From Paralvinella palmiformis (Eukaryota > Annelida > Polychaeta > Terebellida > Alvinellidae): a stretch of 64,000 nt of DNA. Made by a program: the position numbers and the translations under genes. A model generated the notes under the pieces. The model had not been told where the DNA came from. It did no database searches and was given only the letters and a program-made list of their open reading frames with translations. The DNA lies in NCBI GenBank assembly GCA_025642065.1, contig JAODUP010000014.1, positions 402,001 to 466,000 of the forward strand, written 5' to 3'. Below, piece after piece: positions 60,170 to 64,000 of the stretch (the first letter of the stretch is position 1; every line of letters begins with the position of its first letter).

Positions 60170-61340
60170 CGATGGTTAATACGCCGTCTCGGTCACGATA
60201 GACTGAATGGCCGCCATTGTAAATCGCTTGAGTTAGCTGGGTAAGGTTTTATGTGCGTTAAGTCACATGTGCCAATGCTCGGATGTTTTGTCATTCTATT
60301 GTTCAGAACGTCGTCGTTCACGGTAGATTTCAGTGTGGCGTTTAGAGTTCGATTTGTTCCCATCATAGGCCTGTATCAACCAGACGACTGCTGTGCTTTA
60401 GCCGGGGAACTGATTGAGATCGACCTGCTCATCCGTCATTGGTCATACACAAGATACAGTGAGCAGTGGGTCACTGCGACATTTAAATCGTGCCCTATCG
60501 CCATGTGGATTTACCGGAGTTGGTTTACGTACCAGCCATTGGCGCTTTGGTGTGAGATGTTTGTAACCAGATAAAAATTCATTAACTTCACTGAGAGCCT
60601 TGTGAAGGCAGCGCTGCCTGTATGGGATAACTTCGGTCGCAGAGGCTGTCCAAGAACTAATTGATCGTGTACCTCATAATAATCTGAGGAGTGAGGCTAG
60701 CGTGGCCGCTGAATCAGCCGTGGGCAACGCGATGGCCTGACAGCGGCATGCTTTTAAATTACTTTAGACCCTGTGCCCTTATTACGATGCTAACTCCTTC
60801 TGCCCTCGTTCGTGACTGTGCGCTGTACTATTACCGCCATAAACGGGGACTGGGTTCTGGCCTGTGGAATCCTGGACGCGGAGTCCGTACCGTGGGTGGC
60901 GTAACCGCCTAGCGTACAGGGCATGACATAATGCCATTAATCATGCAGATACAGCTTCAGATGTCGCCCATATAGGAAGATAATATGGCCCCGTACTATG
61001 TATGCCTATGACTATCGGGTATGTATGCCTATGACTATACCCAGGTATGACCCGAGAAGAACAGCGGGAACAACAACAACGTGATGTATAGTCAACTGAC
61101 CAGCCAGCTCACTCCCATCAAGTTAAGTAAACATGTCGGGACTGAGAGGTCCACGTACTTCATGTGTAACTATAAGCCTAAATCAGCCAGAACAGTGTTT
61201 GGTACCGTCCTGTTAGAAAACGCCCATTGCTTGCTGGGTTGTGGCCCATACTAACTCCGGACACGAAGACACACGACCGACCGTGGTTGATCGTACTGTA
61301 TGCTATTTGTATAAAAGAAGTGTTTTTAATCGGCAAGAGA
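60170..61340. other. GC-richer, coding-like block of unknown nature
   Basis: Base composition differs visibly from the AT-rich surroundings. It holds two plus-strand frames, 60251-60574 (107 codons) and 60691-60912 (73 codons), with no recognised domain, and a short direct duplication (TATGTATGCCTATGACTAT near 60998 and 61020). It may be a mobile-element remnant or a lineage-specific sequence. Confidence 0.35.
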
Positions 61341-61395
61341 CCTGTGTCTAATGCATGCCTATATTATTATTAGCACTGATCCAAGGAAATAGTCC

Positions 61396-61541
61396 GGGGC
61401 GCCACCCATGGTCTAACGGTAGCGTGTTGGACCACAGATCACCACCACCCGTGTTCGAATCCCGGCGTGGGCATATCTGAAGGTTGTTTCATCATTACCA
61501 TTTAGCCTACCTTGTGCACAAAAAGTGGCCATAAAACATCA
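61396..61541 (+). mobile_element. SINE-A copy with internal deletion and perfect 15-bp TSD
   Basis: Head and B box intact (GTTCGAATCCCGG), but the segment normally between TTTCATC and CCATTTAGCC is reduced to ATTA, a loss of about 40 bases. CCAAGGAAATAGTCC flanks it exactly at 61381-61395 and 61542-61556, which marks a recent insertion. Confidence 0.92.
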
Positions 61542-61572
61542 CCAAGGAAATAGTCCAGCGGTCACGTGCTCA

Positions 61573-61702
61573 GAATGACCTCCAATGGTAATGAAGCATA
61601 GTCAAAGATGAAACAATCTTCAATATGCCCACGCCAAGATTCAAACTCGGGAGGTAGTGTGACCTGTAGTACAACGCACTGCCAATTATACCAACGAGGC
61701 GG
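61573..61702 (-). mobile_element. SINE-A fragment, reversed, beside the previous copy
   Basis: CTCCAATGGTAATGAAGC, CCCACGCCAAGATTCAAAC and a degraded head (ATACCAACGAGGCGG). The 3' tail is missing. It faces the 61396 copy, making an inverted SINE pair. Confidence 0.82.
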
Positions 61703-62260
61703 CCAGTGTTCCTCTTCGAACAAAACGTAAAATCCCATTTGGCTATTTTGTGGGCTAATACTTGGTGCTGCACTGGTACAATGCACACATCTTTAGTGGT
61801 GAACTTGATATAGCCAGTTATTTAATATTAAATATAGTAGATAAAACTATAGTGTATGCAAGATATTTCGTCTTTTAACAGTTCCATTGTGGAACACAGC
61901 ACGTGCACATGCAATCATCTAAAAAAAACACAATAACAATAGGGGTATTTAAAAGGTGGTGTTTTACTATTTCCTCATTGTTAACTTTTGTCTGAAATGG
62001 TGAACATCTTCCGAGTCCTGTAGAAGTTTAAAACCGGAATAATGATCCCGTCTTCATTCATTTAAATTGAAGTAAGCATCTCGTCAAGAAAGTGCCTGTT
62101 AATTTCTGATTACTTGTTACTTTATGTCCACTTATAATAGCTATATCAGAGATGACAAGTAGATCTGAGATGCTGATTGGGGAAAATCTCTTAAAGTATG
62201 TTAATCAGAAGACACTGTTTTTAAACATTATCAGTGACCATCCTTAATATTTAGCCATGA

Positions 62261-62435
62261 TGTTTTATGGCCACTTCTGTGCGGACGGTAGGCTAAATGG
62301 GCCAATCGACCTCCAAAGGTAATGAAGCGACGTCAAAGATGAAACAACCTTCAGATATGCCCACGCCGAGATTCGAACACGGGTGGTAGTGATTTGTGGT
62401 CCAACAAGCTAACGCTTGACCACGGAGGTGTCCTG
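62261..62435 (-). mobile_element. SINE-A copy, reversed, with target-site duplication
   Basis: TGTTTTATGGCCACTTCTGT on the left, B box complement GATTCGAAC, head end GACCACGGAGGTGTCC. Flanked by ATATTTAGCCATGA (62247-62260) and ATATTTGACCATGA (62436-62449), two mismatches. Confidence 0.9.
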
Positions 62436-62539
62436 ATATTTGACCATGACTAATGTGTTTCTTGGGAGTAGGATAATGTTTGAAATGACTCGATTTATCA
62501 ACTGGCTGATAACCAAAGATCATAAAATAAGGAATTATG

Positions 62540-62940
62540 TGTAACACCAGTTATAATAATAATACTGTATAATTAATAAATAGCCCTTCAAAGGCACTGT
62601 ACAAATAATATGCAATATAATAATACCCCAAATAATATGTCGGTAAAAACTCTTTAAGAGATTTAAAAGATGCTGATTATTTATCTGTGAAGGCAATCTT
62701 GAACAGGTGTGTGTTTTAGAATGGATATAAAATTTTCAAGAGATGACGCAACCTATTCCACAAAGTGAGGGCTGCAACACTAAATGCATAATCAGCATAT
62801 GACTTGAGCTGAGACACAGGCACCTGAAATAGTATCCTGACAGAATGGCTAGTTGTTTTTGGAACATAAATGTTAAAAAATTTCAGCAACAAGATATAGC
62901 GACCCTGCTTTATTAATATCCTCATTAACGCTGAAAACCA
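62540..62940 (-). pseudogene. L2-like LINE, 3' coding end
   Basis: Minus-strand frames give VPVSQLKSYADYAFSVAALT followed by LWNRL, then NTHLFKIAF, then a short AFEGLFINYTVLLL segment. This matches the closing part of L2-type LINE proteins (usual YGDRAFSVAAP-LWN-LP, KTHLF). Stops and a shift make it dead. Confidence 0.7.
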
Positions 62941-63346
62941 ACCTAATAATAGGGATTGTGTGTGAAATACCCCAAAACAGCAGCAGGTATTTTATCACTC
63001 CAGCATGAAAATGTCCAATATATCTTTCTTAGGGGGCCAGTGATTCTGGATTAGAAACACTGGTAAAGTACAGTTAATATGGGACTCTGTGACATTTATA
63101 TGCAGTATTTATATGTCCATTGCTGACTGCTGATGTGTTCATAATTCAGTGCTGCTGATAAGCTGAGGAGGCACCTTTTCACAGCCAGCATATTAATATT
63201 TAAGTAAGCAAGCATGGAAAATTGTCCATTGTGTACTAATCTGATAGCATGCATAAATATATTCAAACCTGAGTTATCCCAGCAGTAAAATTAAATCAAC
63301 ATTTTATGTTTTTTTAGGATTTCAGGGGTTACACGTCAGTCTTCAT

Positions 63347-63349
<3 letters not shown>

Positions 63350-63386
<37 letters not shown>
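63350..63386. repeat. (CT)n microsatellite
   Basis: About 36 bases of CT repeat. Confidence 0.95.
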
Positions 63387-63387
<1 letters not shown>

Positions 63388-63512
63388 TGTTAGACTATTC
63401 TAATACAAGATGGCTCAGAGGCTGGTGTGCCCCCAAAATAGACTCATTCATAAAAGGTTCCGGGTGAATAGTGTGCTAAAACGTAATGATGAGCTTTGTT
63501 TTAAAACTATGA

Positions 63513-63684
63513 TGATGATGATTTATGACGGTACACTAAATGGGTCGAGAGATCTCTAAAGGTTAAATGGAGCGAAGTCAAAGATGAAACAACCTTCAGG
63601 TATGATATGCCCACGCCGAGATTCGAACTCGTGTGATAGTGATCTGTGGTCCAACAAGCTACCACTAGAGAACAGAGGCGCCCA
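63513..63684 (-). mobile_element. SINE-A copy, reversed, with imperfect target-site duplication
   Basis: GATGATGATTTATGACGG on the left, B box complement GATTCGAAC, head end CAGAGGCGCCC. Flanks TTTTAAAACTATGA (63499-63512) and CTTTAAAACTGTGA (63685-63698) are alike. Confidence 0.87.
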
Positions 63685-63699
63685 CTTTAAAACTGTGAA

Positions 63700-64000
63700 G
63701 TCGTTATTAGAAAACAGATACCATGATGTACACTGGTGAAAGATCTCATGGAATTCAGAACCGTATACCAGATAATGCTTGATTAAATTAGAAACCTTTA
63801 ACTTTCGCAGCCAGGTACCACCTTTGCTTTAAATTTGCTTTGCACTCGGTTCATAGAATGTTCAATGATATTAATTCTTGGCAACACTTGGAAAATAAGA
63901 TGTCAGAATACAATGTCGGCTTTAACGGTTTTTTGTATCCAGTTTTACATATTTCACCCATTCATTGATAAACGGCGGAAGTCTTTTTACATTTTGACCA
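63700..64000. other. Unassigned right edge
   Basis: No exon or known repeat recognised before the window ends. Confidence 0.4.

Overview
This window is nuclear DNA from an animal. It is AT-rich and intron-rich, with GT-AG introns, many tRNA-derived SINEs, several degraded LINEs, DNA-transposon remnants and long (TA)n, (CA)n and (CT)n tracts. The proteins are ordinary metazoan ones. The repeats (SINEs with a CATCATCATC-type tail, CR1/L2/Jockey-like LINE ends, an Academ-like element) point to a marine lophotrochozoan, most likely a mollusc. That placement is an inference.

Host genes. (1) 2548-4408, minus: two exons encoding a possible mitochondrial leader and the N-terminal domain of an acyl-CoA thioesterase / BAAT-family protein. 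The catalytic half is not visible here. (2) 20186-38109, plus: a complete 16-exon DEAD-box RNA helicase, DDX55 (Spb4-like), 579 aa as spliced by eye, with every junction in phase. (3) 40485-41573, plus: a small single-Ig-domain membrane protein of 214 aa in two coding exons, not recognised as a named gene. (4) 47559-49910, plus: a complete four-exon TMEM129, an ER E3 ubiquitin ligase of 365 aa. (5) A weak candidate first exon at 52744-52788.

Mobile DNA. The left end (1-1350) is a decayed LINE carrying two SINEs. An hAT transposase fragment lies at 8903-9448. At about 10425-14058 is a 3.6 kb element bounded by about 430 bp inverted repeats; its broken coding remnant has nuclease-like and cysteine-cluster features that suggest an Academ-type transposon. 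Other LINE pieces lie at 15045-16520, 19398-19740, 53600-54690 and 62540-62940. About a dozen copies of one tRNA-derived SINE (called SINE-A here) are scattered across the window, many with target-site duplications. Two further tRNA-derived families (SINE-B, SINE-C) and several short inverted-repeat elements are also present.

The host genes are not an operon or a pathway; they are neighbours separated by repeats. No CRISPR array, bacterial-type system, real tRNA or rRNA gene, or viral genome was seen. The most unusual structure is the long-TIR element at 10.4-14.1 kb. The most testable gene-level observation is a pair of in-frame alternative acceptors in DDX55.
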